A stretch of 64,000 bases of DNA from Sipunculus nudus (GCA_026874595.1 CM049320.1:17744988-17808987), one strand, 5' to 3'; counted from the first letter of the stretch, positions 33,940 through 45,954 are shown. Numbers and translations: made by a program. Notes: generated from the sequence alone by a model not told the origin.

Positions 33940-35452
33940 TTGAATGTTACATCTGTCCTGATCAGACTTTATATTTACACTTCTCTTATGCACACAGTGT
34001 CAGCAACACCAACAAGTAAAACAAAGAATCCAGAAGACAGAAAAAGCTCTGTGAAAAAGTTTCAAGGAAAGTGTTCAACCAGCCAGGCAAGAGGCATTAT
34101 ACTGAATGTAAATCAGTATTTTGAAAGAGAAAAGCAGCTCGGCCACCCTGCAATCTCTGTGAAGAAAGTTAGGAAAAAACTGCAGAAGCTACAGGTGTTG
34201 GTGAACGCACAGTGTCACGAGTAAGGTTGGAAGGAACAGAAAAGGATTAGTTATGCACCCCTGGTAAAAAAAAAAAGACCCAACAGGGAAGCCGAATTTT
34301 CACAGATCGATGATTTTACGCTTAGTGTGATCGAATGTGCATCAGTTCTTCCATCGTAATGAGGTTCCAACCTTGAATAAACTGCTTAATGCCATCCAAC
34401 AAGCAAACTGTGGATTTCCATATGGGCGGACTACTCTATGTAAAATACTTCACAAGCTTGGCTTTAAATACCAGAAAAGAAATGGACAGATTTTTGTGTT
34501 TGAGAAGCCAGATATCCCTGCACAAAGACACAGGTATCTTAGATGATAAGAATGTTGCGTGAACACCCATCTGTAGTACTATCGTCCACCTGGATGAGAC
34601 TTGGCTGAATGCCCATCATCCTGTTTGTCGTATGTGGCACGAAACACAGGTACACAAAAATCCTTGGAAGGCTCAGCAAGACAACTTGTCACTAGGATTA
34701 CACCAGCCAAGTGGCAAGGGTGGACGGTTAATCATTTCCCATGCTGGGGGAGAACTGGGATATGTTCCTAATGCTTTATGGACATTCCAAGCCAGGAAAG
34801 GAACTGCTGACTACCATGAGGATATGGATGCTCCCTACTTTGAGTCATGGTTCATGGAAAAGTTTGTTCCAAACCTTCCTCCCAAGTCTGTCAATGTTAT
34901 GGACAATGCTCCATATCACAGTGTGATATTAGACAAAGCTCCCACTGGTAATACCACGAAAGATGATATGCTTGCTTGGCTCACAGCCCACAAAGTTTAC
35001 TGGTCCAATGACCTGCTGAAGCCAGAACTGTATGAACTTGTAAAGTAGCTAAGCCAACCTTTGTGAAGTACAAAATTGACACTTGGGCAGAGGAACGTGG
35101 TCACACTGTTGTACGTTTACTCCCATTTCACTGTGAAATGAACCCGATTGAGCTTATATGGGCACAAGTTAAGGGATATGCAGCTCGGAACAATACATCA
35201 TTTAAGATGTCTTCACTTGCTGACCTGTGTGCTGAAGCAGTGGAATCAGTTACAGTGGACGATTGGAGGAAGGCCTGTGACCATATGAAAAGAATAGAAG
35301 AGGAAATGTGGAAAGTTGACGGTTTGATAGATGACGTAGTTGATAATGTTATTATTGTTACAGATCATGACAGTGACAGTGATACCAGTAATTTTTCTGA
35401 AGATGAAATAACAGGCGAGGATTTTGAAATGCATGGAATAGCTCCTTTATAA
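33940..35452 (+). pseudogene. Broken DDE transposase (IS630/Tc1-mariner-like, DDE_3 type)
   Basis: Four frames in order: 33940-34224 (N-terminal helices), 34337-34546 (winged-helix part, FPYGRTTLCKILHKLGFKYQ), about 34572-35048 and 35063-35452 (catalytic part). The DDE residues are visible: VHLDETWLNAHH near 34584 (first Asp), VNVMDNAPYHSV near 34890 (second Asp), FHCEMNPIELIWAQVK near 35125 (Glu). An acidic Ser/Asp-rich C-terminus ends in HGIAPL. Such enzymes cut and paste their element. Frame changes near 34230, 34550 and 35050 make this copy inactive. Terminal inverted repeats were not found by eye. Confidence 0.8.
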
Positions 35453-35861
35453 GTTGTTAGAGTCAAAACTGACAAAAAAAATCAATGTAGTTCAATGGAA
35501 ATCTGATATCTAATTAAAATCCAGTGAACTTGTGACACAGGTGTGCCAATGATCTGGTCAGTTAATAATCTATTAGATTAAAGATAAAATTACTTGCAAC
35601 CAACCTTATATGTATCATTACCATAAAATACAACTTAATCTGATAAGTAATTAATACCAGTGACTGCGACACAAGTGTACCAGTGATACAGGTATTGATA
35701 GACTCTGAGATTAACATAAGAAAATTCTTTTTTTTTAAATGGTAGTGGATAAATGCAATCATGAAGTAGACACGGTTATTGTTAGCAATCGTGATTGAAA
35801 TTTTGCATTTTTCTTCCATTATTATGTATCTTTAATTACTTATATCACTGTCATTAAATAA

Positions 35862-35903
<42 letters not shown>

Positions 35904-36479
35904 AGAGAGAGAGAGAGAGTTAAATCAAAGATCAGTAGAGATGGATATACAGGTAAGTAGAAAGAAGGATAGATACATAGATAGAATAACAGATACTTCG
36001 ATAGAATGGTAGAACAGTACATAAATTGTAAGAGGATGCACATGATTTCAAATTTACCCCTCAGTAGAGATGTTCCCCAGGGCACAGAACACATGGTAAA
36101 GCTGCCCAGAATATTTCTTTCATTAGAGATATAATGATAAAAAGTTATTATTTATGTCTGATAACCGGAATCTCTTTCTTCCACAGATAGGTATGTATAA
36201 ATTAGTATGAGATATTGCTTTTTTGTTAGCTCTAGGTTGTGTGTACTCGCAAATAGTGGTGTGTGATCTGTCACAGCCAGGGTGACTAATTTCAGCCTGA
36301 TCACAGCACATAGGGAATACTTGCACTTCATCCGCGTGCCAGGTTAGAGTGAAAAGACTGTAGGAGACTTTTTATGGACCTTCCTTCATGTCAAGTTAAA
36401 ATATTCTATATCCAGTGGTTAGGAATAGTACCCTGTTATCAGACGACCGCATCTTTAAAGGTCCCAAAAATAAAAAAAA
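35453..36479. other. No gene seen; TA and GA microsatellites
   Basis: A TA run at about 35868-35900 is followed by a GA run (35905-35919). The remaining sequence has no recognisable coding block. Confidence 0.6.
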
Positions 36480-36945
36480 AATGCGTGAAAAAATAGTAGA
36501 GCAACAAGGGATACTTCTCAGTTTAGATTTTGAAAAAGCGTTTGATTCATTTTAATGGAATTATATGAAAGAGGTTATGAAACTATTTAATTTTGGAGAA
36601 ATTTTATTGTCGGCAAACTTTTCTATTCCGACATTAGTTGATGTATCATGAGCAATGGATACCCCTCAAGTTATTTCTTAGTGGAGAAAGGCGTGCTTAA
36701 AGGTGACTCACTCTCTAAATACTTATTTATTATTTGTATTGGGATATTAGCAGAGAAAATACGACAGAATACTCAGATTCAAGGAATTCCTTTTAAAAAC
36801 CATAATGTTCTTAAATGTGTTCTTTATACAGATGACTTAACAGCTCTAATCAAAGGTAAAAATTCAGTCAGTATCATCATTCTAAAAAAATCCTGTCTTA
36901 AAGTAGATGAAGAAACGTCAGAGGCAATGCAGATAGGTTCATAGA
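36480..36945 (+). pseudogene. LINE reverse transcriptase fragment
   Basis: ILLSLDFEKAFDSF at about 36507-36550, then a stop. After a shift it reads VEKGVLKGDSLSKYLFIICI (36681-36740), then KCVLYTDDLTAL with the catalytic DD near 36830. This order is the RT palm of L1-like non-LTR elements. It is 5'- and 3'-truncated and unrelated in wording to the LINE at 20-32 kb. Confidence 0.8.
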
Positions 36946-37780
36946 TATGTTATCATTTGCGTTGAATCTTTACAGTTTAAAAATGTTATTCGTCCATTGT
37001 GTCTGTGTTACTTATATAATGATTTTGGAGATTTTGATATTTGTTTTCAATACAAACCATATTGGTATACTATAAAATGAATAATCTTTAGTTTTAGCAA
37101 TGACTTTTGCGAGCTTTTAGGATATGATGTTACCTGCAATCCGTGATGACTCATATATTCACCTATTACCAACAAGTGACGTGTTATGTAATAACTTACG
37201 AGTCGGTAAATCGGGCCATCGAATCACATTTTACTAAAATCTGTTTATTATGTGTACAATCTGGAGAATGTTCCCTGGAACAGGAAGCACAGCAGCTCAC
37301 TCTTTAATTATACCTACTCCAGGTAGCAAGATATGTTTTCTCTATCAGCAAATTTAAACATAAAATTATGATCGGCTTTTGTTTAAAGGTTGAACTCTCA
37401 GGAAAATATTTCATTATATTTACAGAACTCATTACAGTTTTCAAAGGATTTTACACCTATTGTGAGACCAAGTAGTGTGTGTGTGTGTCTGTGGGTGTGT
37501 TCGTGTGGCGGGGGCATTTTAATTGGAATGCAGCCAGAGAAAACTTTTATAAATTATCTGCCAGAGTGAGCAACTTAGCTTTCCTGGCGGAACTTTAGTC
37601 TTGAAATTTATCTCTCTCTTGTGTCTATTAAGAAAGATAAAATAATAATATTAATATATTATCATACAGATTCTTCAATTGTTTCATCCTGTAACTTTGG
37701 GAAGGAGAGACACTTAATTGAGCATGGTACACTAATAAAGAACTTTTTTTCTAATAAAAGAGGACCCTCCCCACTTTCAG
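36946..37780. other. No gene seen
   Basis: AT-rich, with a short TG run at about 37474-37500. No open frame with recognisable content. Confidence 0.55.
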
Positions 37781-37784
37781 AACA

Positions 37785-37970
37785 GTACACTCTAAGAAAA
37801 AAGGGTTCTTCTGAGTGGGGAACCTATTAAGGTTCCAGCTAGAACCTCCAAGTGGGGTTCTTTTTGGAACCTTCCAAAGGTTCTTTTATGGAACCTATAA
37901 GGTTCCAAAAAGAACCTCTTCAGAGGTTCTGAGGAGAACCCTCTATGGTTCTTCACGATTGACTGAAGAA
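37785..37970. repeat. Cluster of GGTTCC/GGAACC palindromic units
   Basis: About ten copies of 'ggttc' or 'gaacc' alternate in inverted order (for example 'ggttctttttggaacc' and 'ggaacctataaggttcc'), with 14-30 bp spacing. The arrangement can fold into several hairpins. It resembles a small inverted-repeat transposon made of internal repeats and encodes nothing credible. Confidence 0.75.
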
Positions 37971-38159
37971 AGAGCATACAGGTCTGGTTCAATAGAGCTT
38001 ACTGCTCAGGTTCTACTGATGAACTGCTGAAATATTACTTCTGGTATTCAAAACATGAAGCTGCTCCATTGAAGCACTAATTTAAAGAATTTGTATCTTT
38101 GCATTGCTGCTGAATTACTGATATGCAATACAGGTTTATTCCTGACACCTAAGGAGCAT

Positions 38160-38360
38160 ATATCAGGCGCGGACCCACGATTTTTTTTTTGCAGGAAGGG
38201 GTCAACGGATGTCATGCATAAAAAGTGTCCAAAAAAGGGTCGTTGGTTGAGAGCAGGGGGATCTCGACCAAAATAACCCTCCGTTATGTATAAGATTTGT
38301 CTAAAAAAAGGTCGTTGGTTGAGAGCGGGGGGGGGGGGGGATCCCCCTTCTGGACCCTCC
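38160..38360. repeat. Diverged tandem repeat with G tract
   Basis: The phrase 'aaaggtcgttggttgagagc' occurs twice (about 38235 and 38310), each followed by a G-rich run. The start 'ggcgcggacccacg' resembles the 'ggggcggatccag' start of repeats seen at 40955 and, inverted, at 58853. Probably one dispersed repeat family. Confidence 0.55.
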
Positions 38361-39237
38361 CTGTATATGCAGCAAAAATCTCATTAGACTTGGAGCAGTT
38401 GAGAAGGATATGCTGTAATTATACTGATTACTCACCTGCTGAAAACACTGCTCCAGCTATCTTCTAAATAGCTGCTTCAGATATGCTGCAAAACTGATGA
38501 ACTTTGGTAAGTGATGGTCTCCAAATATTCGTTTGGGGTACTTTTTTGACCAATGACATTGTCCCGAAAAGGAGATACATAAAACTTCATATTTTTCATC
38601 ATTGATAATTTAGAAATCTGAATAAAACTTTAAGCAAAAAAAAAAAAAAAACCTGCATCAAAATTAAATATATATGAAAAGTAGCTTAAAGACCCAAACT
38701 AAGGTAATTATTGCCTATGATAAATATAGAAACTTATAATACACTGCTTCACCTGTCCTATCAGCTGCATAAGGCCTGAAAAAACAACGTTCCGGTTCAT
38801 TGAACCCGAGCTGAGACATGCGGCACCAATAGTAAACGAACCTCCCGTGTATTTTTCTGGCGTTTGTGTATGATAATCGGGGTTCTGCTGAGCGGCACAC
38901 CGCACACATAATTAAGGTTATATACCATTGGTATTCAGGGGCAAGTTCTCAGTCAAGCCCTCTCTGTAAACATGAGCGCTGCGTAGTTTGGAGCACGCAT
39001 TTGGCTTACGTCCCTGGGTCTTCAAGAGTAACGTACGTACTAGTGGTATGTCATTTAATCAATTTGATCGATGTTTGGTCGTCTTCTATCGTAATTGATT
39101 AAATTAGTTGTATTTTGCTAAATCGGTCATTAAATGACGATTTATGCACACTAAAACAAGTAATTATATCCAGATATAATGTTCTAATTATGTCTGAAAT
39201 ATAAGAAAGACGGGCACAAAATAGGGAACAGCTTTAA
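38361..39237. other. No gene seen
   Basis: An A-tract at 38636-38650 could be the tail of a retroposed sequence, but no body was recognised. Confidence 0.45.
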
Positions 39238-39711
39238 AGCTTAAAGGGGCCCATTCACCTATCTTTTAAAAAAGAATTTTATGTGATTTATGGCTTCTTT
39301 TATGTATGTATTAATGATCTGACGGTAATTTTGGTTGTGAAAAGTTCTTGTAAGGCCTTTGTGAAGGATGTATGAACTTGCTTATCTACAACATGTTTGT
39401 AAACACAGCAATGTTGACAAACGGGAAACCATGTAACTTAAGGTGGAAGGTTGCATAATAGTAGAGGTAGAAAAGTCACTTGTTGCAAAACGCCATTTGC
39501 AAAGCTCTGGCATGTATGACTTCCGCCAGATGCCCTGGTGAATTGTTTTGATAATTTTGACGGGCCTACACGTAATATAAACATGTTGATATGAACAAAA
39601 CAAGCAGCCTGTGTGCGGTGATATCAATGTTTTCTGGCCCATTTTTATAAAAACTCCAATGGATTACCTGTAGTTTATAAAGGTCAGATAGGTGATTGGG
39701 CCCCTTTAACC
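39238..39711. mobile_element. MITE-like element with about 27-bp terminal inverted repeats
   Basis: The left end 'ttaaaggggcccattcacct' and the right end, which reads 'ttaaaggggcccaatcacct' on the minus strand, are near-perfect inverted repeats about 470 bp apart. No transposase is encoded. Flanking duplication is unclear; a TTAA-type target is possible because TTAA is part of both ends. Confidence 0.8.
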
Positions 39712-40400
39712 TTGTGCATTGAATGTGTCAATAACCCGGCCATAATCTTGACCTAACAGAGTAACACTTCATTCACTCAGTCAATGCGTTATATTCTATT
39801 CTTCACAGCAGATATAAGGGTAATGTATAAGATAATTATATAATCGATTTTTTTTATAAAGTATGAAGTGTAAATCTATTAAATCTTTATAATTAATACA
39901 GGGTATATTGGTCATGGTAGAGGTAAAATCTGTGGGATTTTATATCCTATCAGATTTGGTTTCTACTATGGCATATGCATAGAATGGTTATCCAAACATT
40001 TTTTATACACCCGTATGCTGTTAGGTTTGCCACCAGGTGGCGACACTCAGACGGCATGTAAAACACGTACATGTTTGTCGCTCAGTCGTTAGCGGAATCT
40101 CGTGTTATTTTCAGGGCATTTCGATAATAGGCCAATGAAAGTTTGATTAAATTTTGGTTGAGATCCGGCACATGATTCGCATTCAGGATCATAATCAAGG
40201 AATATTAAAAAATGTTTTGTCATTTATGCAGGAATGAACCTGGGAATATGGGCCGACTAAGCGAATGCAAACGCAATTTTGGGAGCAATAAAATATCCCA
40301 CAATAGGGAGGTAGCGGAGGCTTGCATTCTTTAGAATGCAGTTTATTTAGTTCTAAAGCGTATCTATTGTAGGTCGCGATGACGTCTCTATCAGGGTTTT
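39712..40400. other. No gene seen
   Basis: Mixed AT-rich sequence ahead of the promoter-like block. 'gccaccaggtggcgac' at about 40029 is a short palindrome-like word also hinted at near 41830 and 60040. Confidence 0.4.
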
Positions 40401-40401
40401 A

Positions 40402-40550
40402 CCAATAAAAAGACATATAAAGGCTGTCTATTCAAGCGCGTATTCAAGGGCCAAGTGAACAAAGGTCGGGTTTCCCAGCTACACGCTTGGTGTAAACACG
40501 GGCGTTGAGTTGTGTGCCTCACGTCAGTGTGTCATAAGGATTAACGTAAG
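40402..40550 (+). promoter_or_regulatory. Candidate promoter and first non-coding exon
   Basis: CCAAT at 40402-40406 is followed by TATAAAGG at 40416-40423. About 30 bp later a transcript could start. A donor GTAAGTAA at 40546 would end a short 5' UTR exon of roughly 100 bp. It lies 2.9 kb upstream of the NHR exons on the same strand, so it may drive them. This is composition-based only. Confidence 0.3.
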
Positions 40551-41876
40551 TAAAAAGTATTATTTCATCAATATCTAAAAATATCTACATAATACGAAAC
40601 TGCTTATAACGGAAAGTTTACGACGTGTCAGTGACACTCACTGTTTCATCCGGCTTCGTTAAATGTTTATTAGACGCAGACCAATCTGATTGTATCATTA
40701 TCAATTTTGATTAACTCCAGTTATACATTAAAAAACAAGGATTGCTACAAACTCTTTGATTATCAGACATAGAGCTTGTGTATCATTATAAAACACCAAT
40801 CATCATTAACCGACACTCACCGTCGAACCAGCATAATAAAATGAGGAAAAGCTAATAAGATACTGACTGATGTTCTGTCTGTATCATACTTGGACACGGA
40901 TCATTCTGTATAAATAGTGTTTGTCAGGGGCAATCCAAAATACAAATATATACAGGGGCGGATCCAGGGGCTCCTAATGGGGGGGGGAGGGGGGTAGATG
41001 GTTCCTTCACGGTTAGTATATACTCAAATCGCTTCAAAATTTCTTATATCTCGAATTAATTTTTGTTTAAATTTTCCACACCGCACGAGTTGGAAATACT
41101 CCCCACCCTCCAGAACTGGGCGTTGGAATCACCACTGAAAACATTATTATTATTGCATTATATTGAGAAAATGAGGGAAGGGGGTCTTAATATGGTGTAC
41201 TCCATTACAAAGGCCTCTTGCATAAGACAACTGCCCTTCTTTACATTTCTAGCTGCATATAGTATCATGCAAGTCTGCTTTCGCAGGTCAGAAATAAGGG
41301 AAAACAATAAGTTGGGAATATTCTGAGCAGTTATTAGCATGTAGACATCGGGTAATGTTTTCCCAAAATAAAATATTCTTAATAAAATATGCTTAGTATG
41401 TTTATTTTCATATACGTGTTTAGATAGATAGATCGATAGATAGACAGCTAAATGGATATAGACATGAATAAAGAAATAAATTCAGGGCAATATTTCGAGA
41501 AAAAAAATCGTGTTTATACCTGGTCCTTGACTCTTGAACTTTAACCCATGATCTTTAATCCCTGATTAAGTAATTTTCGAACACTTGTGGTTTGTAGGTT
41601 TGCTGTGACCGTTTATTATTCCTTCGGATCAGAGTGCAAGAGAATTTTGTTCTGGCATGTTTGTTCTAGATAACACTGTATTGATATTTAACGATCCAAT
41701 ACATCTTGTGAATGCAGCCACTCGAGTTACATAAGTAAACATAGGTCACACAAGTAAACAGTAGGCCCCGTTTAATCTTGGCAACGCTAGGGAAGGAGAA
41801 TTTCAGGCTTGGGGGTTTATAGCATTAAAGTAACACCAGGGGGCATAGGCAGAAACGTTGTTGGCACTTCTTGGCG

Positions 41877-41912
<36 letters not shown>

Positions 41913-41990
41913 ATGTATGTTTCATACGGAATTTCTTGATCACAGAACGTGTGAATCGGCTTAAAAAATACCAATTATTACGTTCTGCAG
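40551..41990. other. Probable intron or spacer; repeats only
   Basis: It contains 'ggggcggatccaggggctcc' with a G-rich tail at 40955-40996 (a dispersed repeat start) and a TA microsatellite at 41880-41909. No coding block is recognised. Confidence 0.5.
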
Positions 41991-42023
41991 ATGACAACAG
42001 CATGGGCAACAGGTCAAGTAAAG
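41991..42023 (+). CDS. Candidate start exon MGNRSSK
   Basis: After an acceptor-like TTCTGCAG, a 33-bp block contains ATG at 42002 encoding MGNRSSK, then a GTAAAT donor at 42024. MGxxxS is an N-myristoylation signal, and vertebrate NEURL1 proteins begin MGN. It sits upstream of the NHR exons. The exit phase (one base) does not match the visible start of the next NHR exon, so another exon or another donor would be needed. Tentative. Confidence 0.25.
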
Positions 42024-42269
42024 GTAAATTCAATACATTTGTTCTTATATCTTGATAAGTATTATATCGGCTCTCTACTAAAATATGATCAAATATATAT
42101 ATTATATAGCCATACAGGGTTGCTAGCGTGAGCGAGAAAATGATTTTTTCAAGGTCAGAGAAAAGTCAGGGAATTTCATAAAGATTCAGGGAGTTCTGTG
42201 ATAGTTAGGGGAGTCAGGGAAGTTTTAATGGCTATGGCGATCACAGATGATTATCAAGTTGAAATGGTC

Positions 42270-42660
42270 TAGCATTTTTTGTAAAGTTGTGTTATGTTTG
42301 AAGAATTAATCTTGTTTCCTTTTATGGCCCTCTTTATGGCTTCCACGCCTTCAAAACAAGCCCTTTGATGATCCCCGTGAACTTGTTGACACGAAAAAGG
42401 TCGCACGGAGCAAGATCGGGTGAATAGGGAGTTTATACCAGCATGACAATGTTCTTCTCGGCCTAGAACTGCCGTTGTGAGCAGGTGCATTGTCTTGGTG
42501 AAGCAGCCACGATAGGTCTTATCTCTTCACGCGCACTGAGCAAAGCAAACGCCTCAGGACCTCTTTGTAGACTTTCTTAATGATCGTCTGGTCACGTGGC
42601 AAGAACTCACTGAAGATATCCCTAACACCCAAGATTGTGATCAACACGACTGTAACTATT
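42270..42660 (-). pseudogene. mariner-like transposase fragment, minus strand
   Basis: Reading leftwards from about 42650, a decayed mariner protein is visible: GVRDIFSEFLPRDQTI, then YKEVLRRLLCSVREE, then after shifts EEHCHA for the N-I-V-M-L region, TPYSPDLAPCDL near 42420, and ACFEGVEAIKRA near 42330. The catalytic aspartate spacing cannot be verified because of the shifts. Inactive relic. Confidence 0.7.
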
Positions 42661-42689
42661 GAATTTGCATACACCTGTTCACAACGCTG

Positions 42690-42940
42690 GAAGCATCCTA
42701 CAGTTACATCCTGACTGAGAAGAACATCGCCATACTAAAGCAAACTCAATGCTTGCCTGATCTTGCTCTATGTGACTTTTTTTCTTCCCTCCCCCCCCCC
42801 CCCCCCCCCCCCAGCTCAAAGGGGTTATCAAGGGGACGTGTTTTGAAGGCGTTGAAGCCGTTAAAATGGCCGAAACGAGAAACAACGGAATATTTTTAAT
42901 GTCTGATTCTGTGAGTCTCAGAAAGTGAAAAGGTATCACA
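42690..42940 (+). pseudogene. mariner-like transposase fragment, plus strand, with C tract
   Basis: LTEKNIAILKQTQCLPDLAL followed by CDFF, then a C-run of about 26 bases (42787-42812), then LKGVIKGTCFEGVEAVK. This is the C-terminal mariner block again, facing away from the minus-strand piece at 42270-42660. The C tract replaces the usual F-P-K stretch. Confidence 0.7.
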
Positions 42941-43433
42941 GAAAATATTCTTGTTGGGCGATATTAGGTCCGTTTTATTCATAGTAATTACACTTGTTTA
43001 ATGTCCGAAAGTACACTTAAGAAAGATAATTCGCCATTTTCAGTTTGCATTGAAATTTGTCATATATTCCCCTAACTTTCGACAAATTCGGAAATTCTTT
43101 GTCCTCTACTTGCATTACAACTTCTGGAGGACTATAGAGCTGCGTCACGTACAGGTCGAAAACCGATTCAGAGTAACAAATTGCTTTCTCCTTGATACAC
43201 AGTCGAATCGTAATTGTTGACAGGTGGTGCTGAGATAGCCCCTTTAAAAAAATATGAAATATCTCTTGATATTAAGAAATAAGAAAAATAACCCCCTAAT
43301 ACACACTGTGCATCATTACAGTTTACGACCTAAAGCTTGGCCACAGATGGACAAAGGTCGTGTGGCCTCCTTCAGATATAATACAGCTTATGTTAACTTT
43401 TAGGGAGCCTAAAAGGTATCACCTGACAGACAG

Positions 43434-43516
43434 GAATGTCGTCTTGAGAAAATGATATTTCATCCTAGATGCGGAATAAACGGAACGCTTCTCGATGAAG
43501 GAAATACAGCTCAGCG
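43434..43516 (+). CDS. NHR-domain gene, exon with the start of the NHR domain
   Basis: The open block encodes ECRLEKMIFHPRCGINGTLL and then DEGNTAQ, ending in a GTGAGT donor at 43517 after two bases of an Arg codon. FHPRCG...A.R is the opening of the Neuralized homology repeat. The acceptor is probably gacagacag at 43433; ATG at 43452 could serve as start if the upstream exon is non-coding. Joining to 43793 restores AQR-SENTFDNGIF exactly in phase, which strongly supports the exon. Confidence 0.7.
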
Positions 43517-43792
43517 GTGAGTTATAACTTATGTATGTAACAGAAGTTTATAAATGGTTATTTTTCCATTAAACACAAACAGGAGTGAAACAAACATCAT
43601 GATGCATAGAGTATTTGCATGCTTTAGAAAAAAAACGATCGAAATAAAGCGACCCTTTTTAAAAAATAATAATAAAAACATAAAAACGCTTTCTTACATT
43701 GAGCGAATTACATTCTATTTCTCTTCAATTTTCATTGAAAGATTTCCACGATCCCTCGGTGCAATCTATATAAACAGTAAATGTATTTTCAG

Positions 43793-44223
43793 ATCAGAAA
43801 ACACATTTGATAATGGAATCTTTGCAACAAAGAGGGTGCTACAGTCTGATGAATTGTTTGAAATCCAGCTCGACAAAATATGCCGCTCATGGGAAGGGTC
43901 CATTATAATTGGGGTGGCCGCCATCACCGACGAAGAAATGGAATTGCCCCAGACTATTCTGTCGATGCAACAGGACACTTGGTACATGGCAGGGACGAGC
44001 ATCTTTCATAATGATAAGGAAACCATGCGTAACTATAGTTACAACCTGGTTACGGTACGGAAAGGGGACAGAGTCGGCGTCTGCCGTAAATCTAACGGAA
44101 CATTAAACTTTTATATCAACGGGGAAGACCAAGGAACGGCGGCCACGAAGGTCCCTGAGGACGTTTACGGAGTCTTGGATCTCTTCGGGACAGCTGTACA
44201 AGTATCTATTACAGACAATAAAG
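43793..44223 (+). CDS. NHR (Neuralized) domain exon
   Basis: Acceptor tgtattttcag (ends 43792), donor AAG|GTAAAA at 44224. The 431-bp exon encodes the main NHR domain: NTFDNGIFATKRVLQSDELF, EIQLDKICRSWEGSIIIGVA, TWYMAGTSIFHN, VRKGDRVGVCRKSNGTLNFY, INGEDQGTAATKVPEDVYGV, LDLFGTAVQVSI. It corresponds to a single NHR as in NEURL1/NEURL4 proteins, which act in ubiquitin-linked signalling; NHR domains mediate protein binding. No RING finger is seen downstream in this window. The longer open frame starting at 43554 is intron read-through. Confidence 0.88.
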
Positions 44224-44924
44224 GTAAAATATACTCATCCCATAACATTACTAAAGTTTCTTTCATTTTGTTGTTATCTCAATAGAAATAATCAAGTATA
44301 TACTTGTATTTTTTTCAGCAAAAGGATAACAAAACATAGAAAAATCGTACTTTACAAAGGACATTGTCTACCATTTGTAATTTCCCTTATATTTTCCAAT
44401 TTTATTTGCCATATTATTTTATTTCTGACCCTTTTGGTAAAATTGTCAAAAGTTAGATTTATCTGATCAAGGTCATTAAATAGTCGAATGAATCCATGTT
44501 AAATTGTTGGTCTTAATAAATTCCAAAATTAAAGCAATTTAGTACACAACGTTGGTGTATTTCATATTCTGACAAATGTACACATGCAGCTCCATATGAA
44601 GAGTCACGAATGTCACGATTAAGGAGGAGTATTAGGAGGTTCAGCCCTTTTCTGATGTTTCAAAAGTCACAATCAGGTTTTGATATCACTCATATTTAAG
44701 GTTTTAGGCAGGAACCAACGGCAAAGAAATACCCTTTAGTAATACAAACTGTTTTACATTAAGACAGCGAGTTTTTTTTTTCTTTTATGCGAAGAGGATT
44801 TTCTAGGAATTGTATCTTCATTTTAACATGCCTATAGGTCTACATTTTATGGAGTTTAGCTGATATCGATCAGGTATTCACTCAGAAATGATTCAATCTA
44901 AAAGTATTAAATCGTAATTTCCAG
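44224..44924 (+). other. Intron of the NHR gene
   Basis: GTAAAA at 44224 to taatttccag ending at 44924. AT-rich, no coding block. Confidence 0.75.
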
Positions 44925-45475
44925 AGGTCGACAGGATGGAGAATACAGCACAAGCGCTCGAGAAACGGAAACTGATGAAAAATGCGGCATTGGCAGAGAT
45001 AAATAGACTACAAGACCAGAAATGCATGCCGGTGGCGAATCCGACCAACAAATCTGGTATTGACAGGCGGAGAAGCGCGGAAGGTTATGTATACAGGAGT
45101 AAACCAATCCCTAAGTGTGTTAATACATGGACATATACTCAAACTCCTTTTAAAGATAACGAAGAGCTGGTAGAAAGGAAACAGACAACAGAGGTCGGTA
45201 GAGGATTAGAAGACGACAGTCATTCCGCAAGTAGTGATCAAGTATTTGCAAAGCTTTCAGAAGAGATCGAAGAAAGGAATTCACTTTCCCAAGACTGTAA
45301 CAGACAAAGATTTGAGAAAGAACTCATGGAGGTCAATTTAGAACCCTGCAAACAGTCAAAGATGAAAGCTGCCACGCGGCATAAATATATTGATGACCCT
45401 TTAGAGTACAGTAAAATACGCAAATGTCAACCAGGAATGTATCAAGTGCTTAAACACAAGGTGAAAAACATTTAA
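44925..45475 (+). CDS. NHR gene, C-terminal tail exon
   Basis: Acceptor taatttccag ends at 44924, and the single base carried over from the previous exon makes a Glu codon, leading in frame to VDRMENTAQALEKRKLMKNA. The tail is hydrophilic, with predicted helices, Ser/Glu-rich parts and a Lys/Arg-rich end (YIDDPLEYSKIRKCQPGMYQ). It ends at TAA 45473-45475. With the two preceding exons this gives about 350 residues. A possible alternative donor AAG|GTGAAA at 45461 would skip the last five codons and, by phase, could join caspase exon A at 49398 or 54254. No known domain is recognised in the tail. Confidence 0.75.
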
Positions 45476-45663
45476 CTAGAAGTAGTCAGACAACACATAA
45501 ATACCTCCGCCGTAATCACAATCAAAATATCAATGTCCTACACGGTTCACCAACTGCATGATTAAGTCACAGGTGAGCTCTGTTCACTATATAGAACAAA
45601 GGCGGCCCTTATTCATAAACACCCTAACATCTGACTAGCTCTTATGTTCTTATATTGCTCATA

Positions 45664-45666
<3 letters not shown>

Positions 45667-45727
<61 letters not shown>
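45667..45727. repeat. (TA)n microsatellite
   Basis: About 30 uninterrupted TA units. Confidence 0.97.
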
Positions 45728-45736
<9 letters not shown>

Positions 45737-45954
45737 GTTTTAGAATAAGTCAGTTAAATTGAAATAATTTCACTTTGATGTAATCTGATGAATACAAAAA
45801 TAATATAATATAAAAAAAAAATAAAAAATAGAACGAAACTAGAAATAAAATAATGAAAGAAACATTGTTACATATAATATTAAAAAAGACTTGCTTGGTT
45901 TAAAATGTATGGAGCCCCTAAAGTGACATACGTGATATTTTTTTCTGGGTTATT

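Noticed and set aside
43554-43792. Upstream extension of the NHR ORF
   Set aside because: A good acceptor at 43792 and the separate exon 43434-43516 that completes the NHR domain show that this is intron.
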